From Cupriavidus necator A5-1 (GTDB taxonomy: Bacteria > Pseudomonadota > Gammaproteobacteria > Burkholderiales > Burkholderiaceae), in NCBI RefSeq assembly GCF_000744095.1, contig NZ_JQLI01000001.1, positions 4,092,001-4,156,000 of the forward strand: a stretch of DNA of 64,000 bases. Direction: 5' to 3'. The position numbers and the translations under genes were made by a program. This document shows, piece by piece, positions 52,807-61,716 of this stretch (within the stretch, counting starts at the first letter, position 1; each line of letters starts with the position of its first letter). A model generated the notes under the pieces. It did not search any database, was not told where the DNA came from, and saw only the letters and a list, made by a program, of their open reading frames with translations.

Positions 52807-53166
52807 TACACGTGTCGGTTGGGGCAGAGTCTCAACTATGACTGGACTGGCCTTGGTGCTTCTCGTCAGCATTTCCTCCATGCGTCCGGTCGCGTGCCAG
52901 CGTCCCAAAACACTCCCGCGCGCACGCCCGGCGGGTTCAGAGGGCAGCCGCCTATTTGGCCGAGATGGGTCGACTACCGCCGGACCAGGCGTTAACCGAA
53001 TAGCAAACGAACAAGCGCACAGGGCTGGCGAACGGGCAGTCTGCGTTGGTACGGAACCGTTGCCGGCGCACGCATCGGTAATCGATCCCCCTGCCGACGT
53101 TCGTTCCCATCGAGACACGTGCAGGCAGTAATATGAGCGTTCCCTCCCTCAATTGGAAGTACCGCG
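52807..53166. other. Intergenic region after the importer
   Basis: No convincing gene is seen in these 360 bases. Short frames cross it but have no family resemblance. No intrinsic terminator with a T tract was found after the ATPase gene. The YaiI gene follows with AAGTACCGCG before its ATG, a weak ribosome-binding region. Confidence 0.45.
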
Positions 53167-53631
53167 ATGCAAGTACTGGTTGACGCAGACGCCTGCCCGG
53201 TTGTCGTCAAGGAAATGTTGTATCGGGCCGCACAACGTGTCGAAGTGTGCGTCACGCTGGTTGCCAACCAGTATATGCGCACGCCGCCTTCCCGCTTTAT
53301 CAAGGCACTGCAAGTGCCTGCGGGCTTCGACGTCGCCGATGACCGTATCGTCGAGCTGGTCAGCAGCGGGGACCTCGTAATTACGGCGGACATAGTTCTT
53401 GCCGCCGCTGCCCTCGACAAGGGCGCCTATGTGCTCGACCCACGGGGAAGCTGGCTTAGCCGTGAGAATATCCAGGAGCGCCTAACGATGCGCGAGGTGA
53501 TGGACCAACTCCGCGGCTCGGGCGTCGATACCGGCGGACCGGCACCGTACGCCCCACAGGATAGCAAGGCGTTCGCTGGCCAATTGGACCGTTTCCTGGC
53601 ACGCCATGCGCCGCCAGGTGCCGCCGCCTGA
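53167..53631 (+). CDS. yaiI: YaiI/YqxD family (UPF0178) protein
   Basis: This 154-residue protein has the UPF0178 motifs VLVDADACPVVVKEMLYRAA, DDRIVELVSSGDLVITADI, LAAAALDKGAYVLDPRGSW, and GPAPYAPQDSKAFAGQLDRFL. The acidic residues and fold resemble PIN-like or NYN-like nuclease domains, but no function is established. It appears monocistronic. Confidence 0.92.
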   Translation: MQVLVDADACPVVVKEMLYRAAQRVEVCVTLVANQYMRTPPSRFIKALQVPAGFDVADDRIVELVSSGDLVITADIVLAAAALDKGAYVLDPRGSWLSRENIQERLTMREVMDQLRGSGVDTGGPAPYAPQDSKAFAGQLDRFLARHAPPGAAA

Positions 53632-54117
53632 GGCGTGCTAGCCACAGCAACGCAATAGTGGGCCAGCCTTGGGGTTCAAGGTGGCAACATTGGGCTACGG
53701 CTGGCTGTGGCTGCTCTATATATGGCCAGTGTTTGCAGCTCTTCTAGTCGCCAATTCGGCGCACCCCCCTGGCATAGCGCTCGAGCAGTTCGCAGGTAAC
53801 TCTGGCGAGGCTGCGGCCGTCTCGTTGCTCTCTGCAAGCCGCCATCGACGTCGGCATTCTGCAATGGATCGGTCAGAGCCGACCGCAGTTTCGCGGCGGG
53901 CATCCGACCGGGATCGGCCATCGGTCAGTCGACCAATGGTAGACCAATGACCGAATTGGCCGAACAGCGGCGGTCCAACTCGCAAATCCGGATTTCCGTT
54001 CCCGAACAGAAGAGCGGTCCTTTAGCCTTGCGCCGCGAAGGACTGCTATGCAGCGCATTCAGCCCGCGCTGCCGACCCGTTGGAGTCCTTCGCGGTTGAG
54101 CGAAGCAGACGGTTGAG
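53632..54117. other. Intergenic stretch with degenerate frames
   Basis: These 486 bases contain only short frames, such as 53669-53950 on the plus strand, with no family resemblance. The stretch includes the 12-bp inverted repeat at 54033-54095. It marks the start of a mosaic region rich in gene fragments and may itself be decayed sequence. Confidence 0.45.
54033..54095. repeat. 12-bp inverted repeat with 39-base spacer
   Basis: CCGCGAAGGACT (54033-54044) and AGTCCTTCGCGG (54084-54095) are perfect inverted copies. The spacing is too long for a standard terminator. It lies just downstream of the stop of the LysR gene at 54118 and may form a long-range hairpin in its transcript, or it may be a remnant of a mobile-element end. 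Confidence 0.5.
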
Positions 54118-55008
54118 TCACTGCCCCTGCACTTGACGCAAGGCTTCAACAATGAGGGCCACTGCAGGAGACGAATTGCGGCTGGCGTAGTACAGGTGGT
54201 ATCCGGGGAAGGTCTGCGACCAATCATCAAGAACCGCGACGAGGTGCCCTGCGGCGATGTGCTCGCCGACGGCATCGTCGGGAACCCACGCCAACCCGTG
54301 CCCGGCCAACGCCGCCGCGACGACCATGTCTCTCGAATTGAACACCAGCCGCCCCGTGACGTGCGCATGGATGCTCTTGCCGCGCCGCTTGAACTCCCAC
54401 GGCAGCAGCCCGCCGTGGGAAGGCAGGCGCAGGCCGAGGCAATCGTGCTCGGTGAGATCCTGCGGAGTAAGGGGTCGAGGATGGCGCACGAAGTAGTCGG
54501 GGCTTCCGACCACAACCATGCGCATGTCCGGCGCAATGCGCATCGCGATCATGTCTTTGGCCACATCGCCGCCCAGACGCACACCGATGTCGAAGCGCTC
54601 CGCCACGATGTCGATGAAGCGGTTGTCGCTGCTGATCTCGACCTTGATGTCGGGGTACTGCGGCAGCCACGGCTGCAGCCTGGGCCAGAGCAGCGTCCGC
54701 ACCGCATGCTCGGTCGCAGTGATGCGGACGGTGCCGGCCGGCTTCCCGCGCAGCTCGCCCAGCGCAGCCAGCTCGGCTTCGATGTCCGCGAAGCGCGGCC
54801 CGACAGTCAAGTAGAGCCGCTCCCCCGCCTCGGTGGGCGACACGCTGCGCGTGGTTCGGTTGAGCAACTTCAGGTCAAGCCTGCGCTCCAGCGCGCGAAC
54901 GGTCTGACTCAGTGCGGACTGCGTCACGCCCATCTGCGCAGCAGCGCGCGTGAAGCTGCCAACGCGCACGACGGCTGCGAACGCCGCCAAGTCGTCGTAT
55001 CGTGCCAT
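54118..55008 (-). CDS. LysR-type regulator
   Basis: This 296-residue protein has the helix-turn-helix FAAVVRVGSFTRAAAQMGVTQSALSQTVRALERRLDLKLL, followed by TTRSVSPTEAGERLY and an effector domain. It is of the large PA2877-like group often found divergent from oxidoreductase genes. It lies divergent from an aldo/keto reductase gene with a 168-base gap, and in many proteobacteria such a pair is regulator and target. Confidence 0.92.
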   Translation of the reverse strand: MARYDDLAAFAAVVRVGSFTRAAAQMGVTQSALSQTVRALERRLDLKLLNRTTRSVSPTEAGERLYLTVGPRFADIEAELAALGELRGKPAGTVRITATEHAVRTLLWPRLQPWLPQYPDIKVEISSDNRFIDIVAERFDIGVRLGGDVAKDMIAMRIAPDMRMVVVGSPDYFVRHPRPLTPQDLTEHDCLGLRLPSHGGLLPWEFKRRGKSIHAHVTGRLVFNSRDMVVAAALAGHGLAWVPDDAVGEHIAAGHLVAVLDDWSQTFPGYHLYYASRNSSPAVALIVEALRQVQGQ

Positions 55009-55176
55009 TGATTAGCAGGCCTTATGACTTAATGTCTTTCCAGCAGTATAGTTATTCAATGCCCCTCTGCCTAGAGTTGAACCGGTCGTGACCGTGCTCG
55101 CACTGATCATTCCGCAACCTCTGCCCGGCAGCCCGCGCCGGTCGCGTCGTCCTGACAACTCTCGAAGGAAATTGAC

Positions 55177-56271
55177 ATGAAGCAACGCACACTCGGCCGC
55201 ACCGGCCTGTTTGTCTCCGAACTCTGCCTGGGCACCATGACCTTCGGTGGCAGCGGCGTCATCGGGAGCCAGATCGGTGACCTGCAGCAGTCCGACGCCG
55301 AACGCCTTGTGGGCCAGGCGATCGACGCCGGCATCAACTTCATCGACACCGCCGACGTCTACGCGGGCGGTGTGTCGGAGCAAATCACCGGCCAGGCGCT
55401 GAAGAACCTGAAGGTGCCACGCGAGAACGTGGTCGTCGCGACCAAGGTCTTCAACGAAACCGGGCCCGGACCGAACTCACGCGGCGCGTCGCGCGGCCAC
55501 ATCCTCGACGGCGTCAAGGCCAGCCTGAAGCGGCTGCAGCTCGACCACATCGACCTGTACCAGATCCACGGCTTCGACCCGGCTACGCCGATCGACGAAA
55601 CCGTGCGCGCGCTCGACCAGTTGGTGCGCCACGGCCATGTGCGCTACGTCGGCGTGTCGAACTGGGCGGCCTGGCAGATCGCCAAGGCGCTGGGCATCGC
55701 CGAACGGCTGGGCCTGTCGCGCTTCGACTCGCTGCAGGCGTACTACACCGTTGCCGGGCGCGACCTCGAACGCGAACTGATCCCGATGCTGAAGAGCGAA
55801 GGTGTCGGCCTGATGGTGTGGAGCCCGCTGGCCGGCGGCCTGCTCAGCGGCAAGTACGGGCGCGAGCAGCGAGGCGAGGAAGGCAGCCGCCGCACCACGT
55901 TCGATTTCCCGCCGGTGAACCGCGATCGGGCCTACAACTGCATCGACGCGATGCGGCCGATCGCGCAGGCGCATAGCGTCTCGGTGGCCCAAGTGGCGCT
56001 GGCCTGGCTGCTGCACCAACCGCAGGTCACCAGCGTGATCGTCGGTGCCAGGCGGCCCGAACAGCTCGCCGACAACCTGGCGGCCACAAACGTAACGCTG
56101 AGCGCCGACGAGCTTGCGGCCCTGGACGAAGTGAGCCGCCTGCCGGCCGAGTACCCCGGCTGGATGTTCGAGCGTCAAGGCGAGGTTCGGCGCAAGCAGT
56201 TGCTGGAGGCGCGCGTGCACCCGCGACGCTCGACGCCGCCGCAGCAAGCACGCTGTCCGGCGCGGGCTTGA
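55177..56271 (+). CDS. Aldo/keto reductase
   Basis: This 364-residue NADPH-dependent reductase has the catalytic Asp and Tyr in FIDTADVYAGGVSE, the catalytic Lys in VVVATKVF, and the His in DLYQIHGFD. The cofactor region is VIVGARRPEQLADNL. Family members have about 320-345 residues; the last 25 or so residues here (EARVHPRRSTPPQQARCPARA) look unrelated and may have been gained by a junction with other DNA. It is divergent from a LysR gene. The substrate is unknown. Confidence 0.9.
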   Translation: MKQRTLGRTGLFVSELCLGTMTFGGSGVIGSQIGDLQQSDAERLVGQAIDAGINFIDTADVYAGGVSEQITGQALKNLKVPRENVVVATKVFNETGPGPNSRGASRGHILDGVKASLKRLQLDHIDLYQIHGFDPATPIDETVRALDQLVRHGHVRYVGVSNWAAWQIAKALGIAERLGLSRFDSLQAYYTVAGRDLERELIPMLKSEGVGLMVWSPLAGGLLSGKYGREQRGEEGSRRTTFDFPPVNRDRAYNCIDAMRPIAQAHSVSVAQVALAWLLHQPQVTSVIVGARRPEQLADNLAATNVTLSADELAALDEVSRLPAEYPGWMFERQGEVRRKQLLEARVHPRRSTPPQQARCPARA

Positions 56272-56293
56272 CTGCGTGGTTTGCGCTCGTTGA

Positions 56294-56464
56294 ACTCGCA
56301 AGGGCATGGCGGAAATATTCGTCAATCTGGTGAAGTCCGGCAACCTGCCTCAGCGGCTCATCATGGGCGCCGACAGTTGGACTGCCATCATGGCGAAGCT
56401 GGATGCGCTGCGGACAGAGTATGAGAAGTGGAGGGACGTGGCCTACAGCACGTACTTCTCGTGA
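56294..56464 (+). pseudogene. Short-chain dehydrogenase, C-terminal scrap
   Basis: The frame from 56294 to the stop at 56464 reads RKGMAEIFVNLVKSGNLPQR, LIMGADSWTAIMAKLDALR, and EYEKWRDVAYSTYFS. This matches the last 50 or so residues of classical SDR oxidoreductases, which end with a similar helix and a short Ser-Thr tail. The Rossmann fold and catalytic Tyr-x-x-x-Lys are absent and a stop lies just upstream. It is therefore a relic, wedged between the aldo/keto reductase and the sensor kinase. Confidence 0.7.
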
Positions 56465-58658
56465 CGGAGAGAGGGCGTTGGAACGCAGACGTGGCGTGGC
56501 CTTTGTCGTCGACGTGACCGAGCAGAAGCGCGCAGAGGAGGCGCGCGAGGAACACCTATGGTTCCTCGAGTGCATGGACCGCATCAACCGCGCCATGCGG
56601 CGAACGAACGAGGTCGAGGGCATAACGCGCGGCGTGGTCGAGGAGGCGCTGGCGATCTTCAATTGCGATAGGGCCTGGCTGGTATATCCCTGTGATCGCG
56701 ATGCGCCGGCGTGTCGCGCGGTGATGGAGCACACGCATCCTGACTATCCGGGCGCCTTCGCACTCGACGAGGAGGTGCCGGTGGACGCCCGAGGAGCCGA
56801 AATCCTGCGTGACATCTTGCGTGCCCCACGGGCGGTCGTGGATCCAGACATGCCACCGGAGATTTGCGACCGATTCAACATCCTGTCGACGATCGCGATC
56901 GCGGTTCGGCCCAAGGGCGACCGGCCGTACCTGTTCGGGTTGCACCAGTGCTCGCGCCTGCGCGCCTGGACCACCGTGGAACGGCAGCTGTTCGAGGAGA
57001 TTGCCGGACGCCTGGAAGATGCGTTGACGAGCGCGCTCGCGCACCGCAACCTGCTCGTGAGCGAGGATGCGCTGCGCACAAGCGAAGAACGCTTCCAAAC
57101 CCTGGTCGACCACGCGACGGATGCCATTTTCCTGTACGACGAGGACGGCATCGTGCTCGACGTGAACCGGCGGGCGGGCGACACGCTGGGTTATACACGC
57201 GACGAGCTTATCGGCATGCACGCCTGCCATTTCGACCGCGACATCACGCCGGAAAGGATCCAGTGGGCCAAGCAGCGGCTGCGGGAAGATGGAAGTGTGA
57301 CCCTCATCGGCCGCCGCCAGCGAAAAGACGGAAGTCTCTTTCCCGTCGAGGTGCGTGCAAGTGCGTTCAACCGCAGTGGCCGCCTTTTCGCCATCGCGCA
57401 CGCCAGTGACATCACCGATCGCAGGCGCCGCGAACAGCGCCTGCTCGCGGAATTCAGCGTCGCGAGCACGCTGTCGGAAGTCGGCACGCTCGATGAGGCG
57501 GTACCCCGTATTCTGCGCGACACATGCAAGGCGTTCGAGTGGGATTGTGGCGCGTTCTGGCGCGTCGATCCGGAAGCGGACGTGCTGGTGTGCGTGCAGG
57601 CATGGCCTTCGGCCGCCTTCGCGCGGGCCGGTTCCGAGCTATCGGGGACGGCCGGCCTCGGCATGGGGCTCCCCGGGCGAGCATGGTCGAGCGGCGCACC
57701 AGTCTGCATACCCGACATGGTGCTCAATCCTGAGTTCCAGTGGCCGGAATCTGCCGCGAACGCAGGGTTCCACGCCGCCTTCGCCTTCCCGGTCACGCTC
57801 AAGAGCGGCGTAGTGGGCGTGTTCGAATTTTTCAGCCGCGAGGTCCGCGACGCCGATCCCGAGCTCTTGCAGATGATGACCACCGTCGGCTACCAGGTCG
57901 GGCAATTCATCGAGCGCACGCGAGCGGAAGACGCGCTGCGACATGCGCGGGAAGAGCTTGCGCAGGCATCACGGATTGCCACAGTAGCCGAATTGTCCGC
58001 GTCCATCGCGCACGAAATCAATCAGCCGCTACAGGCCGTGTTGGCCAATGGCGGGGCGTGCCGGCGCTGGCTCGCTGCCACGCCGCCCGACATCGATAAA
58101 GCCCGACTCAGCGCAGAGGCCGTCGTCCGTGACGGTAAAGCCACGGCGGACGTGGTATGCCGCATTCGCGCGCTGTTCAAGCGCACGGCTCCCGCAGATG
58201 TCCAACTTGACATGAACAAGCTGATTGTTCAGGTCTGCACGCTGATGGCTGACGACATTCACGGGAACGTGATCTCGCTGGAAACGCAGCTAGCCCGGGA
58301 CGTACCGATGATCAGAGCCGACGCGGCGCAGATTCAGCAGGTGATCGTCAACCTTGTGCGCAACGCCATCGAGGCATTGGCAGCGACGGCGGTACTACCG
58401 AAGTCGCTATTGATCCGCTCTCGGTGCGACGGGGACAACGTGGTGGTCGACGTTCAGGATGAAGGTATGGGGCTAGCGAATCTGGAGCCGGTCTTCGAGC
58501 CATTTGTCACCACAAAGGAAACGGGCATGGGCATGGGGCTGGCGATCTGTCGCTCGATCGTCGAAGCACACGCCGGGCGTATTTGGGTCGTGCGCAATGA
58601 GGTCCGTGGCGTGACCTTCAGCTTCAGCCTTCCGATTAAGACTTCGGATGCAAAATGA
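56403..58658 (+). CDS. PAS/GAF sensor histidine kinase, probably 5'-truncated
   Basis: This frame encodes up to 751 residues: the tail of a first PAS domain (GVAFVVDVTEQKRAEEARE), a GAF-like domain, a full PAS domain (FQTLVDHATDAIFLYDEDG), a second GAF domain (EFSVASTLSEVGTLDEAV), HisKA with SIAHEINQPL, and HATPase with LVRNAIEAL and GMGMGLAICRS. The first PAS domain begins abruptly, and the first 25 or so residues coincide with the SDR relic read in another frame. The gene has therefore probably lost its 5' end; translation could start at an internal codon. No response regulator is adjacent, so it is an orphan kinase. Confidence 0.82.
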   Translation: MRCGQSMRSGGTWPTARTSRDGERALERRRGVAFVVDVTEQKRAEEAREEHLWFLECMDRINRAMRRTNEVEGITRGVVEEALAIFNCDRAWLVYPCDRDAPACRAVMEHTHPDYPGAFALDEEVPVDARGAEILRDILRAPRAVVDPDMPPEICDRFNILSTIAIAVRPKGDRPYLFGLHQCSRLRAWTTVERQLFEEIAGRLEDALTSALAHRNLLVSEDALRTSEERFQTLVDHATDAIFLYDEDGIVLDVNRRAGDTLGYTRDELIGMHACHFDRDITPERIQWAKQRLREDGSVTLIGRRQRKDGSLFPVEVRASAFNRSGRLFAIAHASDITDRRRREQRLLAEFSVASTLSEVGTLDEAVPRILRDTCKAFEWDCGAFWRVDPEADVLVCVQAWPSAAFARAGSELSGTAGLGMGLPGRAWSSGAPVCIPDMVLNPEFQWPESAANAGFHAAFAFPVTLKSGVVGVFEFFSREVRDADPELLQMMTTVGYQVGQFIERTRAEDALRHAREELAQASRIATVAELSASIAHEINQPLQAVLANGGACRRWLAATPPDIDKARLSAEAVVRDGKATADVVCRIRALFKRTAPADVQLDMNKLIVQVCTLMADDIHGNVISLETQLARDVPMIRADAAQIQQVIVNLVRNAIEALAATAVLPKSLLIRSRCDGDNVVVDVQDEGMGLANLEPVFEPFVTTKETGMGMGLAICRSIVEAHAGRIWVVRNEVRGVTFSFSLPIKTSDAK

Positions 58659-58862
58659 AGCCATGGGGTCCGACTACCGCCGGCCGAGGATGAGGCAGCG
58701 GAGGTCCTTTCCCGGCCAGGAGCTGCCACTGCCCACCTTCAAGACCGGACGCTCAACGTTTGACATGAGGGGCGGCCGCAAGTGGGCGAAGCCCGCTTGT
58801 GGACGTCCCCTCGATGGAAGGGTTAGGATCCTCGCGCAGGCCCACACTCTTCAGGAGAACTC

Positions 58863-59243
58863 ATGTTTGACCACGTCAAATTCGGAGTCAGCGACTATGC
58901 AGCGAGCAAAGCGTTCTTCCTCAAGGCACTCGAACCGCTCGGCGTAGGTGTTGTCTCGGAGGGGCCGCCGACGTACGGTGTCGAGCTTAGCCCAAAGGGT
59001 AAGGCTTCATTGTGCCTGTTCCAAACCGAGGAGAAGCCGGCGCATCTTCACTTGGCGTTCACGGCCGAGAATCGCCAGCAGGTCGAAGCTTTCTATCGCG
59101 CGGCTCTGGAGGCGGGTGGCAAAGACAATGGTGCGCCTGGTCTGCGCCCGCACTACCACGCGAACTACTATGCAGCTTTCGTCATTGGTCCGGACGGGCA
59201 CAACATCGAAGTGGTTTGCCACGAACCCGAGGCCCTAACGTAA
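58863..59243 (+). CDS. VOC-family (glyoxalase/bleomycin-resistance fold) protein
   Basis: This 126-residue protein is a single vicinal-oxygen-chelate domain pair: MFDHVKFGVSDYAASKAFFLKALEPLG at the start with a metal-ligand His, HLHLAFTAENRQQVEAFY in the middle, and YYAAFVIGPDGHNIEVVCH at the end with Glu. The spacing fits glyoxalase-like proteins of unassigned substrate. The ATG follows CAGGAG by a few bases. A perfect 10-bp hairpin lies directly after its stop. Confidence 0.9.
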   Translation: MFDHVKFGVSDYAASKAFFLKALEPLGVGVVSEGPPTYGVELSPKGKASLCLFQTEEKPAHLHLAFTAENRQQVEAFYRAALEAGGKDNGAPGLRPHYHANYYAAFVIGPDGHNIEVVCHEPEALT

Positions 59244-59245
59244 TG

Positions 59246-59268
59246 TATCCCGCAGAAACTGCGGGATA
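59246..59268. repeat. Perfect 10-bp hairpin after the VOC gene
   Basis: TATCCCGCAG (59246-59255), AAA, and CTGCGGGATA (59259-59268) form a perfect inverted repeat three bases after the VOC stop codon. No T tract follows, so it is an atypical terminator. It lies directly before the integron-type integrase remnant, so a recombination or terminal-repeat role is also possible. Confidence 0.7.
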
Positions 59269-59280
59269 AGTTGGACTGCG

Positions 59281-59605
59281 ATGGGGCAGAAGCACCCCAA
59301 TGTTGGCAGCCCATGGGGGTGGTTCTGGTTGTTTCCATCGCTCACTTTCTCCATAGACCCGCACTCGGGAACCGAGCGCCGCCACCACTTGTTTGAGGAA
59401 AGACTGCAACGGGCTGTCAAGAAAGCGGTGGCCCAGGCGGCATTTGCAAGCAGGTTTCTGGCACACCCTGCGCCACAGCTTTGCCACGTACTTGCTGCAA
59501 TCGGGCTCCGATATTCGCACGGTGTAGGAGCTTCTGGGCCACAGTGATGTGTCGACTACCATGATCTACACCCATGTGCTGAAGGTGGCAGCGGGCGGAG
59601 CCGTT
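59281..59605 (+). pseudogene. Integron-type tyrosine recombinase, C-terminal remnant
   Basis: The frame from 59281 reads GWFWLFPSLTFSIDPHSGTERRHHLFEERLQRAVKKA in pieces that match the region of IntI-type integrases before the second catalytic arginine. A frameshift near 59450 moves the match to another frame reading HTLRHSFATYLLQSGSDIRTV, then a TAG stop where the family has Gln, then ELLGHSDVSTTMIYTHVLKV. The catalytic HTLRH, GH and terminal Tyr are thus recognisable but split by a frameshift and a stop. The N-terminal half is absent. This is a clear relic of an integron or related site-specific recombination system. Confidence 0.8.
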
Positions 59606-59609
59606 TCCG

Positions 59610-59964
59610 TAGAGCGTCATTTTCTCCCGACGAGCTACTTCCGCCATTCCGGGCCATATCGCTTTGAGTGCCGGAAATTTGGAGCCACCGCGCGAGTCCA
59701 TTATCGCCGCCCGCGCCGATCCAGGCGCCCCTGGAATGCCGAGGCACTCGGCTTCCGGTACGACGGATCGGTGGATGAACTAGTCGAACGTGTCGTCAAC
59801 GAAAGCTAGTTGCCCAAAACAGAAGGTGTCGTGCTTGCGACGCCCTTGACGTGCCCGACTGCTAACGCTGCGCTAACCAGCAGTTCATCCTTGCATTGGC
59901 ACTGATATTGGCGCCATCACGCGGGCCGACGACCGAAGGGTAGCCGGCTCTCGTGTTTGTCGCG
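59610..59964. other. Intergenic region after integrase remnant
   Basis: No recognisable gene lies in these 355 bases. A short plus-strand frame continues to 59809 from the remnant but its tail has no family resemblance. No attC-like or attI-like site could be assigned by eye. Confidence 0.4.
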
Positions 59965-61326
59965 TCAGGATAGCGCCTCGCTGCGCACGTAGTCCGCTTC
60001 GTTCTTCCGCGATGCCGCGCCCATGGCCAAAATCGAGACCGCTGCAATCATGGCAGGGATAGCCAGCATGCCAAGAATCGTGGGCAGCGACAGCCCAAAC
60101 TGAAATAGGGTCCCGCCGAGGAAAGCACCCAAAATTCCGCCGAAGCGTCCGATACCCAGCATCCATGCGACACCAGACGCGCGCCCGGCCGTGGGATAGT
60201 GTGAAGCGGCGAGAACCGGCATCGAGACCTGTCCCCCACCCATGAAAAGACCAGCCGTGAACGTCAGGGCGATAAGTAGCCCCGTATCTCCGAGAGATTG
60301 GCCAACCGCCCATACGAAAACGCCTGTCGACAGATATGCGAACCCTACTATCCGGAAGGGGTTAAGACGGTCCATCAGCCAACCGCAGATGATTGCACCA
60401 ACGGTGCTGCCAAGAGGAAACAGTGCGGTAACTAGCGAGGCGTCCCTAATGGACATGCCCGCTTCCCGAATGAGGGTGGGCATCCAGCTACTCAAGAGGT
60501 AGTAGACCAGCAGGCCCATAAAATACGTCACCCACAGCATGAACGTGCCGAACCGAAGCCGAGGCGATAGAACGATGGAGAGGGGTGAGGCCTCTTGATT
60601 GCTATCGTGTTCAGGCAGGACAAACCGGGTAGCCATGGCTGAGCCTTTGCCGCCTATACGCTCCAGGACTGCGCGGATTTCAGCGGGTGATTTCCCGCTG
60701 ACCACCATATAGCGTACGGAATCGGGAAGCCAGAGCAGCGCAACGGCAAGAATCAGCGGAATGATCCCACCAACTATAAAGACGCTTCGCCAGCCGAACT
60801 CTGGAATGAGCGTCGCCGCTGCAAATCCACCGCCGGCTGCGCCCAGCGTGAAACCACAGAACATGACGTTGACAAGGAAGCCCCGGCGATTAGCAGGTGC
60901 GTACTCGGAGAGAAGAGTCGTCGCGTTGGGCATGGCCGCGCCCAACCCCACGCCAGTAAGGAAGCGTAGCGCCAGAAGCTGATTCAAGGACGACGCATAC
61001 GCGGACAACAAGCTGAGAACGCCGAAGATGATCACGGACGCGAGCAGCACCCGCTTGCGGCCATAGCGGTCCGCCGCAGGTCCCGCGACGAGGGCGCCGA
61101 CTGCGAGGCCAAGCAGCGCAGCACTCAGGACGGGCCCCAAGTCGACCTTGGACACCGACCACTCCTTGATGAGCGCAGGAGCGACAAAGCCAATTGCGGC
61201 AGTGTCGAAGCCGTCGGCGGCGACGATAAGAAAGCAAAGAATGAGAATGCCCCATTGAAATGGGGAAAAGCGTCTTGAGTCGATGAACTCCTGGACATCA
61301 ATGACGCCGTGTCGGTCTGCTGCCAT
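59965..61326 (-). CDS. MFS aromatic acid:H+ symporter (AAHS family, PcaK/VanK-like)
   Basis: This 453-residue, twelve-helix transporter has the AAHS signature features: GILILCFLIVAADGFDTAAIGFVAPAL in the first helix, GPAADRYGRKRVLLASV in the loop between helices 2 and 3, and the middle loop RYMVVSGKSPAEI. Proteins of this family import 4-hydroxybenzoate, protocatechuate, vanillate or related aromatic acids with protons. ATG 61326 follows GGAGCACGAT, a plausible ribosome-binding region; the upstream extension is unrelated. It lies near a Rieske O-demethylase gene, so an aromatic ether acid is a likely substrate, though this is inference. Confidence 0.9.
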   Translation of the reverse strand: MAADRHGVIDVQEFIDSRRFSPFQWGILILCFLIVAADGFDTAAIGFVAPALIKEWSVSKVDLGPVLSAALLGLAVGALVAGPAADRYGRKRVLLASVIIFGVLSLLSAYASSLNQLLALRFLTGVGLGAAMPNATTLLSEYAPANRRGFLVNVMFCGFTLGAAGGGFAAATLIPEFGWRSVFIVGGIIPLILAVALLWLPDSVRYMVVSGKSPAEIRAVLERIGGKGSAMATRFVLPEHDSNQEASPLSIVLSPRLRFGTFMLWVTYFMGLLVYYLLSSWMPTLIREAGMSIRDASLVTALFPLGSTVGAIICGWLMDRLNPFRIVGFAYLSTGVFVWAVGQSLGDTGLLIALTFTAGLFMGGGQVSMPVLAASHYPTAGRASGVAWMLGIGRFGGILGAFLGGTLFQFGLSLPTILGMLAIPAMIAAVSILAMGAASRKNEADYVRSEALS

Positions 61327-61716
61327 ATCGTGCTCCTGCCCAGAATTAGGACGAGTTAGGATTGCGGCCAGGAATGCTGGCCGGGAAGTTGAACGAAGCA
61401 CGGGCCACACAAGTCCGCGAGGTGCGCCTATGCGTCGTTCCGGAGTTGGCGATGAATTCGGAATCGCTGCGCGGTTTGAGCTGCGCGCCACCATCCTCTT
61501 GGGACGGAGATGTCGACCCTGCGAGCTAGCGAGGTGGTCGGTGAAGGCTTGGGGGCATGTTCGTCTCCTGTATTGACTCCCCGGTCAGGCCCGCGGCCAT
61601 TGATCTGTGCCAGTGGTCTCGCAGGACGGGAGTTGAAGCGAAGTGTCCTCAAGGTTCGATGATCCGGCAAGCTAATGGAGCTTATAACCCTTATCGAATC
61701 CCTTTATATGCAACCG
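61327..61716. other. Intergenic region upstream of the AAHS transporter
   Basis: No gene is recognised in these 390 bases. The transporter's promoter must lie here. A notably AT-rich patch at 61675-61715 (around TTTATATGCAACC) lies next to the end of the LysR gene and could contain promoter elements. Confidence 0.45.

Noticed and set aside
53669..53950. 93-residue plus-strand frame starting with a hydrophobic segment
   Set aside because: Only the first 30 residues look membrane-like, the remainder is Arg/Ser-rich shadow composition, and no ribosome-binding site is present.
59246..59268. Hairpin as an intrinsic terminator
   Set aside because: The stem is perfect but no T tract follows, so it was listed as a repeat and not as a terminator.
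59549..59809. 86-residue frame after the integrase stop
   Set aside because: Its first part is the end of the integrase remnant and the remainder has no family resemblance, so it is not a separate gene.
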